DNA of 37,352 bases from an uncultured Clostridia bacterium (GCA_934444735.1 CAKSDE010000021.1:1-37352); one strand, 5' to 3'; shown: positions 16,256-25,048, counted from the first letter of the stretch. Made by a program: numbers and translations. The notes: generated by a model from the letters alone, not told the origin.

Positions 16256-17335
16256 TTATTTCATCTGCCTTTCCTTCAATGTATAAACAATTCCCAAAAA
16301 AGCCGGAATTACGTATAAAATCGGCGTCAGTATGCGCAAAATGGCATATCCATCGCTCAAAAAGTATATAAAGCTTGTCGGAATAAAGCCGATCGATGCC
16401 GCCAATATCACAAACGGAATTATCAGCTCACGGTAAAATTTTATTTTAAAGGTCCGCGAAAAGGAATAACATATTATAAACAGATAAAAAGAGCAGTATA
16501 AAAGCATTACAATAGACCATACAAACTCAAAAAATGCCTCAAAACGCTGAAAATATGCCCCGATATTCGCAATCCGCGCCATCTGATAAACCGGCAGAAT
16601 AAACTCGCGCGATATCGGATAAGGATAAATCAGCGCATACATCAAAAGGATTACGGTAGAAGCAATTCCGCCGATTATCAGCGAATATATTATGCTCTTT
16701 TTTGTGTCCCTTCTGTTTTTGCATTTTGGAAGAATAATATATATTATCATTATATCGCTGAATACCGATAAGCTCCTTATTCCTGTACCGAATACTTTTT
16801 CTGTCCCCAATCCTACCAAAGGAAACAAATTATTCTTATTTATATCGGGCAGAAGAAGTAACAAAAAGCAAAACATTACAACCGCCGCTATCGGCATAAA
16901 CAAGGAATTTATGCGGCATATCGCATAAATTCCCATATAAGCGCCTATGCTTATTGTAACCATAAAGAGCAGCAAAATCGACATTGTGAGCATATTAGGC
17001 AGCAAAACGGTGTTAATTATCTCGGGTACAATTCTCATATTATTTGCAAGATTTACCGTAAAAACAGCGGTTAAAATCAGCCCGATTACAACTCTTAACG
17101 CTTTTCCTCCGATTTTTTCAGCACAATCAAACAAATCATCCTGCCATTTATAGAAATGATCAATAAAAAGGAATATTCCCAAGGCTATCAGCGTAACGTA
17201 AATCATCTGTATCCATGCGGCATTGCCCGAATTTTGGATCATTACTCTCGGGTAAGTAAAAAGCATTTTCACCACTATCAGATTTATAAATGTGCAGGTA
17301 AGCTCCTTTTTTTCAAGAAAAAAATTATCGTTCAT
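16256..17335 (-). CDS. gerAB: Spore germination receptor B subunit, GerAB-type endospore permease
   Basis: 359 residues from the ATG at 17335, chosen because TAGGAGGA lies about 5-6 nt upstream. An upstream in-frame extension overlaps gerAA. About ten membrane spans with the amino-acid/polyamine transporter-like fold of the GerAB family, opening with LTCTFINLIVVKMLFTYPRVMI and containing YAICRINSLFMPIAAVVMF and the GAYFQRFEAFFEFVWSI block. In Bacillus GerAB binds the germinant amino acid. The specific ligand here is unknown. Its ribosome binding site overlaps the gerAA stop region, so gerAA, gerAB, gerAC and the small gene form one tight operon. Confidence 0.92.
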   Translation of the reverse strand: MNDNFFLEKKELTCTFINLIVVKMLFTYPRVMIQNSGNAAWIQMIYVTLIALGIFLFIDHFYKWQDDLFDCAEKIGGKALRVVIGLILTAVFTVNLANNMRIVPEIINTVLLPNMLTMSILLLFMVTISIGAYMGIYAICRINSLFMPIAAVVMFCFLLLLLPDINKNNLFPLVGLGTEKVFGTGIRSLSVFSDIMIIYIILPKCKNRRDTKKSIIYSLIIGGIASTVILLMYALIYPYPISREFILPVYQMARIANIGAYFQRFEAFFEFVWSIVMLLYCSFYLFIICYSFSRTFKIKFYRELIIPFVILAASIGFIPTSFIYFLSDGYAILRILTPILYVIPAFLGIVYTLKERQMK

Positions 17336-17345
17336 TTGTATCCTC

Positions 17346-18974
17346 CTATTTTTTTCTGCGTATTTTCCATTTTTCACTTATCTTAGGCTCTTGTTTTTCC
17401 TTTTTCGTCTGCAAAAATTCAGGTCTTAACTCCCGTTTCCATATAGGGGACACAAAAACAGATTTTCCTGCACTTCCGTTTCTTCCTTTTGCCAATGGTG
17501 CCAAAAAAGGGACACCAAAACTTGTTTGTCCGCCCAAAAATACCGCATAAAGAAATATCCCGAGTGCCACACCGTAAAATCCGCAGGTTGCCGCAAGCAA
17601 AATGAAAATAAGCCGCAGGATTCTATAGCTCCAGCTAAGCGAATAATCGGTAATTGCAAATGAGCCTATGCCGGTAATTGCGATAATTATAATCATAATC
17701 GGACTCACTATCTTAGCGCTTACCGCCGCCTGACCGAGTATCAGACCGCCCACAATTCCCAGTGTAGAGCCAATCGGCCCCGGCATTCGTATTCCCGCCT
17801 CGCGTATCAGCTCAAATGAAAAATCCATCAGCAAAAGCTCCACTACACTCGGAAAAGGCACGTTTTCTCTTGCAGCGCTTATCGCAAATATCAGAAAGGT
17901 CGGCACCATTTCCTGGTGAAAAAGCGTTATTGCAAGGTACAATGCCGGCAAAAGCACCGATACAAACATCGCCAACATTCGGATTATCCGCGTCATGTTC
18001 GCATACGGAAAGCGCAGATATGCATCTGAGGGCGAATGCATCAGCTCAAATGCATTTGTCGGGAATACAAGTGCCCGCGGACTTCCGCTTAAAATATATA
18101 CCACTCTGCCCTCAGATAATGCACGCGCAACCCTGTCCGGGCGCTCGGTTTCGAGTATATGATTGGTGATCATGAAACTTTTTTCTTCTATTAATAATGC
18201 AACCTCTTCGGAGGCGATTATATAATCAATGTCTATACCTTTTAGGCGCCTTTCAACCTCAGCCACAAGCTCACTGTTCGCTAAATCCGAAATATACATC
18301 AGAACCCCTCTTGTTCTGCTCACCTTTCCGACTTCAATACCCTTGCAAATGAGCTTTTCATTCTTTATAATCTTTCTCACAAGCGCGGAATTATTTCGGA
18401 GCATCTCACCGAATGCCTCCTGCGGACCATATATCGACTGCTCATTTTCTGGTTTTCCGATTCCACGATTGCCCCATTTGCGCACATCAATGGCAAATCC
18501 GCTGTCCAATCCCTCTACGAATAAACCGCAGCTCCCGAAGTTTACTTCATCTATAATATCTTCAATTTTTTTGGTTTTGGTAACCTGACTGTGCGAAACA
18601 AGCCTCTCCATTATATAGTCGGCGTCAAGATGCACTTTCTCATCTGAAAAAAGCGGAATTTTCTGCAAAGTCTCCACTATTGCCAGATCCACCATATCTG
18701 TGTCCACCATTCCGTCATAAAAAATCAAAAATGCGCGGATATTTCCTTTTAACTTTATATTTCTGATTACAACATCATTGTTTTCCGGATAAGAAAACCG
18801 ATATTTTATATATTCGAGGTTTAAATCATAATTTTTCGATAAAACCTCCTCTTTTTTATCCTGTTCCTCTTTTCTTACATCGTATAAAACCGAATCGCTC
18901 TCGTTTTTTATAATAAACTTATTATTTTCGGTCGGAACCTCAAAAGTAAATATTTTTTTCAATATATTTTTCAT
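17346..18974 (-). CDS. gerAA: Spore germination receptor A subunit, GerAA type
   Basis: 542 residues. The N-terminal cytosolic domain carries the family block VVIRNIKLKGNIRAFLIFYDGMVD and later SVGR/RTRGVLMYISDLA-type segments. The membrane domain begins about residue 325 with 'FPYANMTRIIRMLAMFVSVLLPALYLAI', then SAARENVPFPSVVELLLMDFSFELIREAGIRMP, the strongest GerA signature, and GPIGSTLGIVGGLILGQAAVSA. The Arg/Lys-rich tail is cytosolic. RBS AGAGGAA is upstream. The GerA family assembles as an oligomeric ion channel for early germination. It is first in the operon, behind a sigma-G-like promoter next to a parS site. Confidence 0.95.
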   Translation of the reverse strand: MKNILKKIFTFEVPTENNKFIIKNESDSVLYDVRKEEQDKKEEVLSKNYDLNLEYIKYRFSYPENNDVVIRNIKLKGNIRAFLIFYDGMVDTDMVDLAIVETLQKIPLFSDEKVHLDADYIMERLVSHSQVTKTKKIEDIIDEVNFGSCGLFVEGLDSGFAIDVRKWGNRGIGKPENEQSIYGPQEAFGEMLRNNSALVRKIIKNEKLICKGIEVGKVSRTRGVLMYISDLANSELVAEVERRLKGIDIDYIIASEEVALLIEEKSFMITNHILETERPDRVARALSEGRVVYILSGSPRALVFPTNAFELMHSPSDAYLRFPYANMTRIIRMLAMFVSVLLPALYLAITLFHQEMVPTFLIFAISAARENVPFPSVVELLLMDFSFELIREAGIRMPGPIGSTLGIVGGLILGQAAVSAKIVSPIMIIIIAITGIGSFAITDYSLSWSYRILRLIFILLAATCGFYGVALGIFLYAVFLGGQTSFGVPFLAPLAKGRNGSAGKSVFVSPIWKRELRPEFLQTKKEKQEPKISEKWKIRRKK

Positions 18975-19006
18975 GCTAATTCCTCTTGTAACTAACGTTT
19001 TATTTT

Positions 19007-19035
19007 TATTATTTCCATTTTTTTATAGTTTATAC
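19007..19035 (-). promoter_or_regulatory. Candidate sigma-G promoter of the gerA-type operon
   Basis: Minus-strand GTATA (19031-19035), 17 nt, then AATAATA (19007-19013) fits the forespore sigma-G consensus GHATR-N17/18-CATWHTA with one mismatch in the -10. Its position upstream of gerAA is right for a forespore-expressed receptor. The first parS lies 2 bp upstream of the -35. The AT-rich background makes this tentative. Confidence 0.4.
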
Positions 19036-19037
19036 AA

Positions 19038-19053
19038 TGTTTCACGTGAAACA
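19038..19053. other. parS site 1
   Basis: TGTTTCACGTGAAACA, a perfect 16-bp palindrome matching the Firmicutes parS consensus TGTTNCACGTGAAACA, lies in the gerAA-parA divergent region. ParB/Spo0J nucleates here and spreads. Confidence 0.95.
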
Positions 19054-19081
19054 TAAATAGAATTATCTTAAAAATCGGGAT

Positions 19082-19097
19082 TGTTTCACGTGAAACA
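19082..19097. other. parS site 2
   Basis: A second perfect TGTTTCACGTGAAACA, 44 bp from the first. Confidence 0.95.
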
Positions 19098-19123
19098 CAA
19101 AAAAATTGTAAAAAAAATAAAAA

Positions 19124-19139
19124 TGTTTTGCGTGAAACA
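19124..19139. other. Degenerate parS-like site 3
   Basis: TGTTTTGCGTGAAACA differs from sites 1 and 2 at two positions and keeps one intact half-site. It is 42 bp from site 2 and abuts the -35 of the parA promoter, where bound ParB could repress parAB. Confidence 0.65.
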
Positions 19140-19167
19140 TTTACATTTCAAAAATATGTGGTATAAT
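19140..19167 (+). promoter_or_regulatory. Promoter of parAB
   Basis: TTTACA (19140-19145), a 16-nt spacer and TATAAT (19162-19167) lie about 40 bp upstream of parA. Confidence 0.7.
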
Positions 19168-19205
19168 ATATAGGTAGGGAAAATTAAAATGAAAGGAAAA
19201 GAGCA

Positions 19206-19970
19206 ATGGGTAAGATAATCGCAATAACAAACCAAAAGGGCGGCGTAGGGAAAACAACCACTGCTGTCAATCTGTCCGCGTGCCTTGCGCATAAGCATAA
19301 AAAAGTGCTTATGATAGATTGTGATGCTCAGGGAAATGCGACCAGCGGTTTTGGTATCAACCCGAAAGAAGTCAATCTTTCGATATACGACTGCCTAGTT
19401 GACGCGTCGAACGTACAAAATGCTATTATCGAAACGAAATATAAGAATTTATCGGTCATTCCGTCCGCACCGGACCTATCTGCGGCGGAAATTGAGCTTG
19501 CCTATGAAGAAAATCGCGAATTTTTCTTAAAAAATGCTTTAAAAGATATAAAGGATAATTACGATTTTATCATAATCGACTCACCGCCCGCACTCGGAAT
19601 GTTGACAATTAACATAATGACCGCCGCAGATTCGGTTATAATACCGATTCAATGCGAATATTACGCGCTCGAAGGTCTGACACAGCTTATTGATTCAATA
19701 AAGCGCATTAAAAAAATGTATAATACAAGCCTTGATATCGAGGGTATTGTCGCAACAATGTATGATAAGCGCACAAATCTTTCGGTACAGGTGCTTGACG
19801 AGGTACGGAAACACTTTCCTAACAAGGTTTACCGTACATATATTCCGCGCAATGTACGCTTGTCCGAGGCGCCCAGCTTTGGTATGCCTATAATTAAGTA
19901 CGACATAACATCACAAGGCGCACACGCATATTTCTTACTGGCTAAGGAAGTAATAGAATCAAATGTGTAA
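19206..19970 (+). CDS. parA: Chromosome partitioning ATPase ParA (Soj)
   Basis: 254 residues, the usual Soj size with no N-terminal DNA-binding extension, so the chromosomal type. The deviant Walker A motif KGGVGKTT (residues 11-18, with signature Lys11) is followed by MIDCDAQGNATSGFG and the Walker B-like FIIIDSPPALGMLT. ParA dimerises on ATP, binds DNA nonspecifically and works with ParB-parS to move origins and, in Bacillus, to influence DnaA. RBS AAAGGAA lies upstream of the ATG. It forms an operon with parB 60 bp downstream. The three upstream parS-like sites place the centromere next to its own genes. Confidence 0.97.
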   Translation: MGKIIAITNQKGGVGKTTTAVNLSACLAHKHKKVLMIDCDAQGNATSGFGINPKEVNLSIYDCLVDASNVQNAIIETKYKNLSVIPSAPDLSAAEIELAYEENREFFLKNALKDIKDNYDFIIIDSPPALGMLTINIMTAADSVIIPIQCEYYALEGLTQLIDSIKRIKKMYNTSLDIEGIVATMYDKRTNLSVQVLDEVRKHFPNKVYRTYIPRNVRLSEAPSFGMPIIKYDITSQGAHAYFLLAKEVIESNV

Positions 19971-20030
19971 AAAGATGTAAAAAAAGTTCATATCGCAAAA
20001 TACTACAAAATTACGAAAGAGGTGATATAC

Positions 20031-20882
20031 ATGGCAAAGAAAATGGGACTCGGGAAGGGAATTGACTCGCTTTTTTCACAGGAAACCTCGGTTTATCCCG
20101 AAGGGAGCATAGTCGAGCTGAATATAACTCAGGTTGAGCCGAACGCTAATCAGCCGAGAAAGACATTTGATGATGAAAAGTTGGAGGTTTTAGCTGAATC
20201 AATCCGACAACACGGTTTAATTCAGCCTATAATTGTTACCAAACCGGTTAACGACAGATACACAATAGTTGCCGGAGAACGCCGCTGGAGAGCCGCAAAA
20301 CGTGCAGGACTTACAAAAATTTCCGCGGTAATCAAGGACTACAACAAAAAAACGGTAACAGAAGTTGCACTGATTGAAAATTTACAGCGCGAGGACTTAA
20401 ATCCTATAGAAGAAGCGCTCGGATATAAGGATTTAATCGAAGAACATCACTTGACTCAAGAGGAAATCAGCGGTATTATAGGAAAAAGCAGAAGCGCAAT
20501 TGCAAATTCCATGCGTCTTTTGTCCTTAGAACCGGAGCTGCAACAGCATCTTATATCAGGTGAAATATCTGAAGGACACGCACGCGCGGCGCTTTCTTTG
20601 GAGGGATTTGTGTTAAGAGAGTTTTTTATAAACCGAATCATTGAGGACGGCTTGAATGTACGCCAGGCAGAAAAACTTGCCAAAGAGCTGCAAAAAGAGC
20701 CTAAGCCGCAAAAGGTGAAAGAAACAACCGCGTACGACATTGAGCTTAAAAGAATACAGTCCAATCTCGAATCGCAGCTCGGCACAAAAGTCAAGATCAC
20801 AAACGGAAACAAAAAAGGAAAAATAGAAATCGAATACTACGGCAATGAAGATTTGGAGAGAATTTTGAATTTATTGAGCTGA
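20031..20882 (+). CDS. parB: Chromosome partitioning CTPase ParB (Spo0J)
   Basis: 283 residues from the ATG at 20031, which has AAAGAGGTGAT upstream. The in-frame GTG at 20022 lies within that ribosome binding site. MGLGKGIDSLF at the start is the conserved ParA-stimulating N-terminus. The ParB/sulfiredoxin-type CTP-binding domain includes IRQHGLIQPIIV and GERRWRAA (residues 82-89), followed by the helix-turn-helix LTQEEISGIIGKSRSAIANSMRLL that reads parS, and a C-terminal dimerisation domain. It loads at parS, slides as a CTP-dependent clamp and recruits SMC. It is also tied to sporulation control in Bacillus. Confidence 0.97.
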   Translation: MAKKMGLGKGIDSLFSQETSVYPEGSIVELNITQVEPNANQPRKTFDDEKLEVLAESIRQHGLIQPIIVTKPVNDRYTIVAGERRWRAAKRAGLTKISAVIKDYNKKTVTEVALIENLQREDLNPIEEALGYKDLIEEHHLTQEEISGIIGKSRSAIANSMRLLSLEPELQQHLISGEISEGHARAALSLEGFVLREFFINRIIEDGLNVRQAEKLAKELQKEPKPQKVKETTAYDIELKRIQSNLESQLGTKVKITNGNKKGKIEIEYYGNEDLERILNLLS

Positions 20883-21068
20883 AAAACGGCAAAATTTCAA
20901 AATTTGACAAAAAAATCGACCTTTAAAATTAAATTCTGAAATAGTTTTTAAAGTTTTTCCATATACTTTCATTAGGAAGTATAAAAAACGCTTAAAACGC
21001 AATTTTGGGCGTATTTTGATAAATAATGAAATTTTAAAAAATTAAAAAGAGGAAAAAGAGGTGAAAAA

Positions 21069-21497
21069 ATGAAAAAAGAAAACAAATCACTGTTTTTATA
21101 CACCGCACTTATATTTTTGGTTTCTATTGTAATGATACTGATTGCTTTTGTCGGTCAGAACAATATTCAGAAAATGCAGCCCGAAACCGACAGCTCCGGA
21201 GTTACCATCACAGAAAAGGTAGATCAGCTGAGCGAGGAAAACCGACTGCTTTTGGAAGAGAGAATAGATCTTACAAGAAAAAACGAATCTCTTACAGATG
21301 AAAACAATAATTTGAAAACCCAAAATGAGCTTTTGGCAAAAGAGGTGGACATATTAAATAAATTCATTCAGATAGAGAATCTTATAAGTGAGAAAAAGCT
21401 TGACGAGGCAAAAGAAATTTATGCAACCATCGACGCTGCGGCACTTACCGATACACAAAAATTAACATATGATAAAATTACAGAAAAATTAAATTAA
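21069..21497 (+). CDS. Membrane-anchored coiled-coil protein of unknown function
   Basis: 142 residues that I do not recognise as a named family. A basic N-terminus and one membrane span (about residues 8-28, LFLYTALIFLVSIVMILIAF) precede a heptad-rich coiled coil (about residues 48-100, EKVDQLSEENRLLLEERIDL onward) and a short helical tail with a tetratricopeptide-like flavour (LISEKKLDEAKEIYATIDAAALTDTQ). The predicted topology puts the coiled coil outside the cytoplasm. RBS AAAGAGG lies upstream. A 186-bp AT-rich gap with no clear gene separates it from parB, and serS follows 16 bp downstream, so it is probably cotranscribed with serS. Confidence 0.75.
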   Translation: MKKENKSLFLYTALIFLVSIVMILIAFVGQNNIQKMQPETDSSGVTITEKVDQLSEENRLLLEERIDLTRKNESLTDENNNLKTQNELLAKEVDILNKFIQIENLISEKKLDEAKEIYATIDAAALTDTQKLTYDKITEKLN

Positions 21498-21513
21498 AAC
21501 GGAGGATAAAAAA

Positions 21514-22785
21514 ATGTTAGACATTAAGGTATTAAGAACAGAACCGGATAAAATCAGAGAGGCACTAAAAAACAGATGCAATGATTTAGACATTACACCT
21601 GCAATTGAGTTGGACAAAGAGCGCAGAGCATTGCTCGCAGACGCAGAACAGAAAAAGGCAAAACAGAACGAGATAACCAAAAAAATCCCTGCAATGAAGA
21701 AAGCGGGCGAAAATACCGACGCTATCTTTGCCGAAATGCGTGAATTATCGGACGAAATCAAAGAGGACGATGCTAAAATTTCAGAAATTGACGAAAAATT
21801 GAGAAATTTCATGTTAAGAATCCCGAATATTCCGAATAAAGATGTACCTATCGGTGCTGATGACAGTGAAAATGTTGAAATCAGACGTTACAGCGAGCCG
21901 AGAAAGTTCGATTTTGAACCGAAAGCGCACTGGGATATCGGAACTGACTTAAATATTCTCGATTTTGACCGCGGCGCAAAGATTGCCGGATCAAGATTTA
22001 CCGTATACAGAGGCTTGGGTGCAAGACTTGAGCGTGCAGTTATACAATTTTTCTTAAATACACATACAGAAGAATCGGGTTACACCGAAATTTTCCCACC
22101 GTACATGGTAAACAGAGCGTCAATGACAGGCACAGGTCAACTTCCTAAATTTGAAGAGGACGCATTCAAGGTAGCAAATAACGGATACTTCCTCATTCCT
22201 ACAGCCGAAGTACCTGTTACAAACCTCCACAGAGATGAAATATTAAACGGTGATGATCTGCCGATCAAATACTGTGCATATTCAGCTTGTTTCAGAGCAG
22301 AGGCAGGTTCTGCCGGACGTGACACAAGAGGTCTTATACGTCAGCATCAGTTTAATAAGGTTGAGCTGGTAAAATTTGCCGATCCCGAAAAGAGCTATGA
22401 GGAACTTGAAAAGCTCACAAACGACGCTGAAAAGCTCCTGCAAAAGCTGGGAATTGCCTATAGAGTAGTATGTCTTTCGACAGGTGACTTAGGATTCTCT
22501 TCCGCTAAAACATACGATATAGAAGTATGGATGCCGAGCTACGGAAGATATGTTGAAATCTCGTCATGCTCTAATTTTGAGGACTATCAGGCAAGACGTG
22601 CAAACATCAAATTCAAGAGAAATCCGAAGGATAAAGCACAGTTCGTACACACATTAAACGGATCAGGTCTTGCTGTCGGAAGAACGGTTGCCGCAATTCT
22701 TGAAAATTATCAGAATGCTGATGGCAGCGTAACTGTCCCCGAAGTATTGATTCCATATATGGGAACAGATAAAATCAGTAAATAA
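21514..22785 (+). CDS. serS: Seryl-tRNA synthetase
   Basis: 423 residues, standard bacterial length. The N-terminal antiparallel coiled-coil arm that grips the tRNA-Ser long variable arm spans about residues 25-105. The class II core follows with motif 2 FRAEAGSAGRDTRGLIRQHQF and motif 3 GSGLAVGRTVAAILENYQN (residues 383-401). It charges tRNA-Ser, and also tRNA-Sec where present, with serine. RBS GGAGG is 8 nt upstream. I see no T-box leader; the short gap to the preceding gene suggests cotranscription. A strong terminator follows. Confidence 0.98.
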   Translation: MLDIKVLRTEPDKIREALKNRCNDLDITPAIELDKERRALLADAEQKKAKQNEITKKIPAMKKAGENTDAIFAEMRELSDEIKEDDAKISEIDEKLRNFMLRIPNIPNKDVPIGADDSENVEIRRYSEPRKFDFEPKAHWDIGTDLNILDFDRGAKIAGSRFTVYRGLGARLERAVIQFFLNTHTEESGYTEIFPPYMVNRASMTGTGQLPKFEEDAFKVANNGYFLIPTAEVPVTNLHRDEILNGDDLPIKYCAYSACFRAEAGSAGRDTRGLIRQHQFNKVELVKFADPEKSYEELEKLTNDAEKLLQKLGIAYRVVCLSTGDLGFSSAKTYDIEVWMPSYGRYVEISSCSNFEDYQARRANIKFKRNPKDKAQFVHTLNGSGLAVGRTVAAILENYQNADGSVTVPEVLIPYMGTDKISK

Positions 22786-22796
22786 TTAAATTTACA

Positions 22797-22834
22797 GGGC
22801 TGTAAAAATCGCTGTTTTTACAGCCCCTTTTTTA
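22797..22834 (+). terminator. Terminator of serS
   Basis: A 12-bp perfect stem GGGCTGTAAAAA/TTTTTACAGCCC with a 6-nt loop, followed by a T-rich run. Confidence 0.9.
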
Positions 22835-22906
22835 AAAATACATCATAACACAGTTTATCCCACAGATGAAATTACGGTAGATATATTATGTAAACCAAAA
22901 AATAAG

Positions 22907-23198
22907 TTATCCACAGGTATGGAAAACTATTATCCCCTTTATAAACTGTTGTACAGGCTTATTTTAGGGAAGTTATCCACATTATCCACATAGTTATCCA
23001 CAGTTTTAATAATTTATCCAAACCGCTGAAAGCCTGTTTTTTACTTAATTTAATAAGTTTACATATTTACCTTGTCGAATGTTGTAAATTATCCATCTTT
23101 TTATACACATTCCTGGCGAAAAATGGGTTTTTACCTCTAAAATACCGCATAAAACCGTAGTTTATAGGGTTAATAAAGTTATCCACACCTGTTGATAA
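22907..23198 (+). other. DnaA-box cluster, possible upstream part of oriC
   Basis: Perfect TTATCCACA boxes begin at 22907, 22973, 22982, 22994 and 23179. Three of them are packed within 30 bp. Near matches are TTATCCAAA (23014), TTATCCATC (23089) and a reverse TTATCAACA (23190-23198). An AT-rich stretch (23040-23075) lies inside. The 447-bp gap from serS to trmK contains no gene. The number and packing of boxes match an origin subregion or a DnaA-titrating site, 3.5 kb upstream of dnaA. Confidence 0.8.
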
Positions 23199-23232
23199 AT
23201 ATGTTGAATTTTAAGAGAAACGGAAAAAATTT

Positions 23233-23898
23233 ATGATAACACCGAGATTAAACTCAATTATACAAAATATCGGCGGAAAAACGCTTGCCGATATAGGCAC
23301 GGATCACGCATATATACCGATATATCTTCTGCAAAACGGCTTAATCGACTATGCAATTGCGTGCGATATAAAAAAAGGACCTTTGGATATTGCACGGAGC
23401 AATGTGGAAAAGTATAATATCGAAAACATCGAATTAAGACTCGGCCCGGGACTTAACCCGATAGCCGAAAATGAAACCGAGACAGTCGTAATCGCAGGCA
23501 TGGGCGGCGATATGATAATGCACATATTATCCGAAAACCCGAAAAAATCACACTCATTTAAAGAAATAATCTTGCAGCCGATGAACTGTCAAAAAGAGCT
23601 TAGAATGTGGCTTGTAAATAACGGATTTGAGATAGTCGGTGAGGATCTTTCAAAGGAAGGATTTAAGGTATATAATCTCATAAAGGTAAAAAGCGGAGAA
23701 AATAAGCACGAATTTACAAGCGAGCTTTCTTGGCATCTTCCCGAATATCTTTTTTTACATCCGCTTTTTCCAATGCTTTACGATAAAAAAAAGCGTGAAT
23801 TTACCAAAATATTAAACGGCTTGAAAAAAGCCGAAAATAAGGACTTTGCCGAAATCAAACGGCTTGAAAATCTTTTGGAGGAGATGAAAAAAATATGA
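23233..23898 (+). CDS. trmK: tRNA (adenine(22)-N(1))-methyltransferase TrmK
   Basis: 221 residues. The SAM-binding motif LADIGTDHAYIPIYLLQNG (residues 18-36) and VVIAGMGGDMIMHIL (about 84-98), then ILQPMNCQKELRMWLVNNGFEI, are the recognisable TrmK (YqfN) pattern. A C-terminal coiled-coil extension (about residues 185-221) matches the family. The enzyme methylates A22 of tRNAs, including tRNA-Ser and tRNA-Leu, and serS lies just upstream. It overlaps the next gene by 4 bp (ATGA), the conserved trmK-nif3 pairing of Firmicutes. The upstream ribosome binding site is weak. Confidence 0.92.
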   Translation: MITPRLNSIIQNIGGKTLADIGTDHAYIPIYLLQNGLIDYAIACDIKKGPLDIARSNVEKYNIENIELRLGPGLNPIAENETETVVIAGMGGDMIMHILSENPKKSHSFKEIILQPMNCQKELRMWLVNNGFEIVGEDLSKEGFKVYNLIKVKSGENKHEFTSELSWHLPEYLFLHPLFPMLYDKKKREFTKILNGLKKAENKDFAEIKRLENLLEEMKKI

Positions 23899-24653
23899 TT
23901 TTATCGGAAATTATCAAAATCATTGATGCTGAATACCCGAAAAATCTCGCATACGAATGGGATAACGTCGGACTTTTAGCCGGGCGCGCGGATATGGATA
24001 TAAAAACCGTTCTGGTAACTTTGGATATTACACCCGACGTTGTAAAAGAGGCGAAAGAGTGCGGCGCGGAGCTGATTTTATCGCACCATCCGCTGATTTT
24101 TGACGGCATAAAAAACTTTTGCGAGAACAATTCCAAAACGAATATGTATATAGATATAATAAGAAATAAAATTGCCGTATACTCGGCTCATACAAATATG
24201 GACACAGCGCCAAACGGCATAAATCAAAAGCTTTCGGAGCTTTTCTCAATAAAAAACACAATGCCTCTCGATCCCGAAACCGGGCTTGGAAGAGTCGGCG
24301 ATATTGAGCCTAAACCGTGCGGGGATTTTATAAAAGAGGTATCGGAAAAGCTCTCGACACCGATTAAGTTTTCGGGCGATAGTAAAAAGATAATAAAAAG
24401 AGCGGCAGTCGGCTCGGGCGCCTGCGCGGATCTTATCCCAAATGCAATCGCAGGCGGTGCAGACGTATTTATAACTGCGGACGTCAAGTATCATAACGCG
24501 ATAGATGCCGTATCGGACGGACTCTCTATAATCGATGCCGGGCATTATCCGACAGAGATTATCGTTATGGATATGTTTTGGGAACTCTTGAAAAATACCG
24601 ATTTAAAAATTGTAAAATCAAAAAACAAAGATATTTTTTCATTTATTTTATAA
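23895..24653 (+). CDS. Nif3-like dinuclear metal center protein (YqfO family, short form)
   Basis: 252 residues without the PII-like insertion found in the approximately 370-residue Bacillus YqfO. Metal-site motifs are LILSHHPLIF (H64, H65), SAHTNMDTA (H99, D103) and the C-terminal DAGHYPTE. Members are hexameric toroids with two bound metal ions. GTP cyclohydrolase-like or regulatory roles have been proposed but none is settled. It overlaps trmK by 4 bp and its RBS GGAGG lies inside trmK, so the two are coupled. The function here cannot be assigned beyond the family. Confidence 0.92.
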   Translation: MILSEIIKIIDAEYPKNLAYEWDNVGLLAGRADMDIKTVLVTLDITPDVVKEAKECGAELILSHHPLIFDGIKNFCENNSKTNMYIDIIRNKIAVYSAHTNMDTAPNGINQKLSELFSIKNTMPLDPETGLGRVGDIEPKPCGDFIKEVSEKLSTPIKFSGDSKKIIKRAAVGSGACADLIPNAIAGGADVFITADVKYHNAIDAVSDGLSIIDAGHYPTEIIVMDMFWELLKNTDLKIVKSKNKDIFSFIL

Positions 24654-24715
24654 ATATTTTTCTAAATAATGCAGATAATAAAAACACAATCTATAAAAAG
24701 AGAGGTTTTTAGAAA

Positions 24716-25012
24716 ATGAAAAATATAATTTTTGTTTTGGCACTTGCCGCTGCTTTGAGCATATCTGCCTGCGGCAGCAACAATACTACCGACAACGGCA
24801 CAACAGACGACATGACTACAAATGACACTACAGACAAAAATAAAACAAACAATAAAGATGATAACAATATCATCGATGATGCCGGGGACGCGGTAAAAGA
24901 CGTCGGTGACGGCGTTGCGGACGGTGTTAAAGATGTAGGCGACGGTGTCGGTAACGGCGTTAAAGATATATCGGGCGATAATAATAATAACAATACCAAT
25001 AACAACAAATAA
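24716..25012 (+). CDS. Small low-complexity lipoprotein
   Basis: 98 residues. A lipoprotein signal (MKNIIFVLALAAALSISAC, Cys19, lipobox ISAC) is followed by an Asn/Thr/Asp-rich spacer, three or more degenerate DVGDGV/DGVKDVGDGVGNGVKD repeats (about residues 57-85) and an Asn-rich tail. The repeats have an amphipathic Gly-Asp-Val pattern. No enzyme motif is visible. RBS AGAGAGG lies upstream and a terminator directly downstream, so it is a single-gene unit. It is probably attached to the membrane outer face. The role is unknown. Confidence 0.7.
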   Translation: MKNIIFVLALAAALSISACGSNNTTDNGTTDDMTTNDTTDKNKTNNKDDNNIIDDAGDAVKDVGDGVADGVKDVGDGVGNGVKDISGDNNNNNTNNNK

Positions 25013-25013
25013 C

Positions 25014-25048
25014 AAAAACGGGACGATTTTTGATCGCCCCGTTTTTTT
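25014..25048 (+). terminator. Terminator of the lipoprotein gene
   Basis: ACGGGACGAT/ATCGCCCCGT stem (25018-25042, one mismatch) with a 5-nt loop, followed by seven Ts. Confidence 0.88.
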
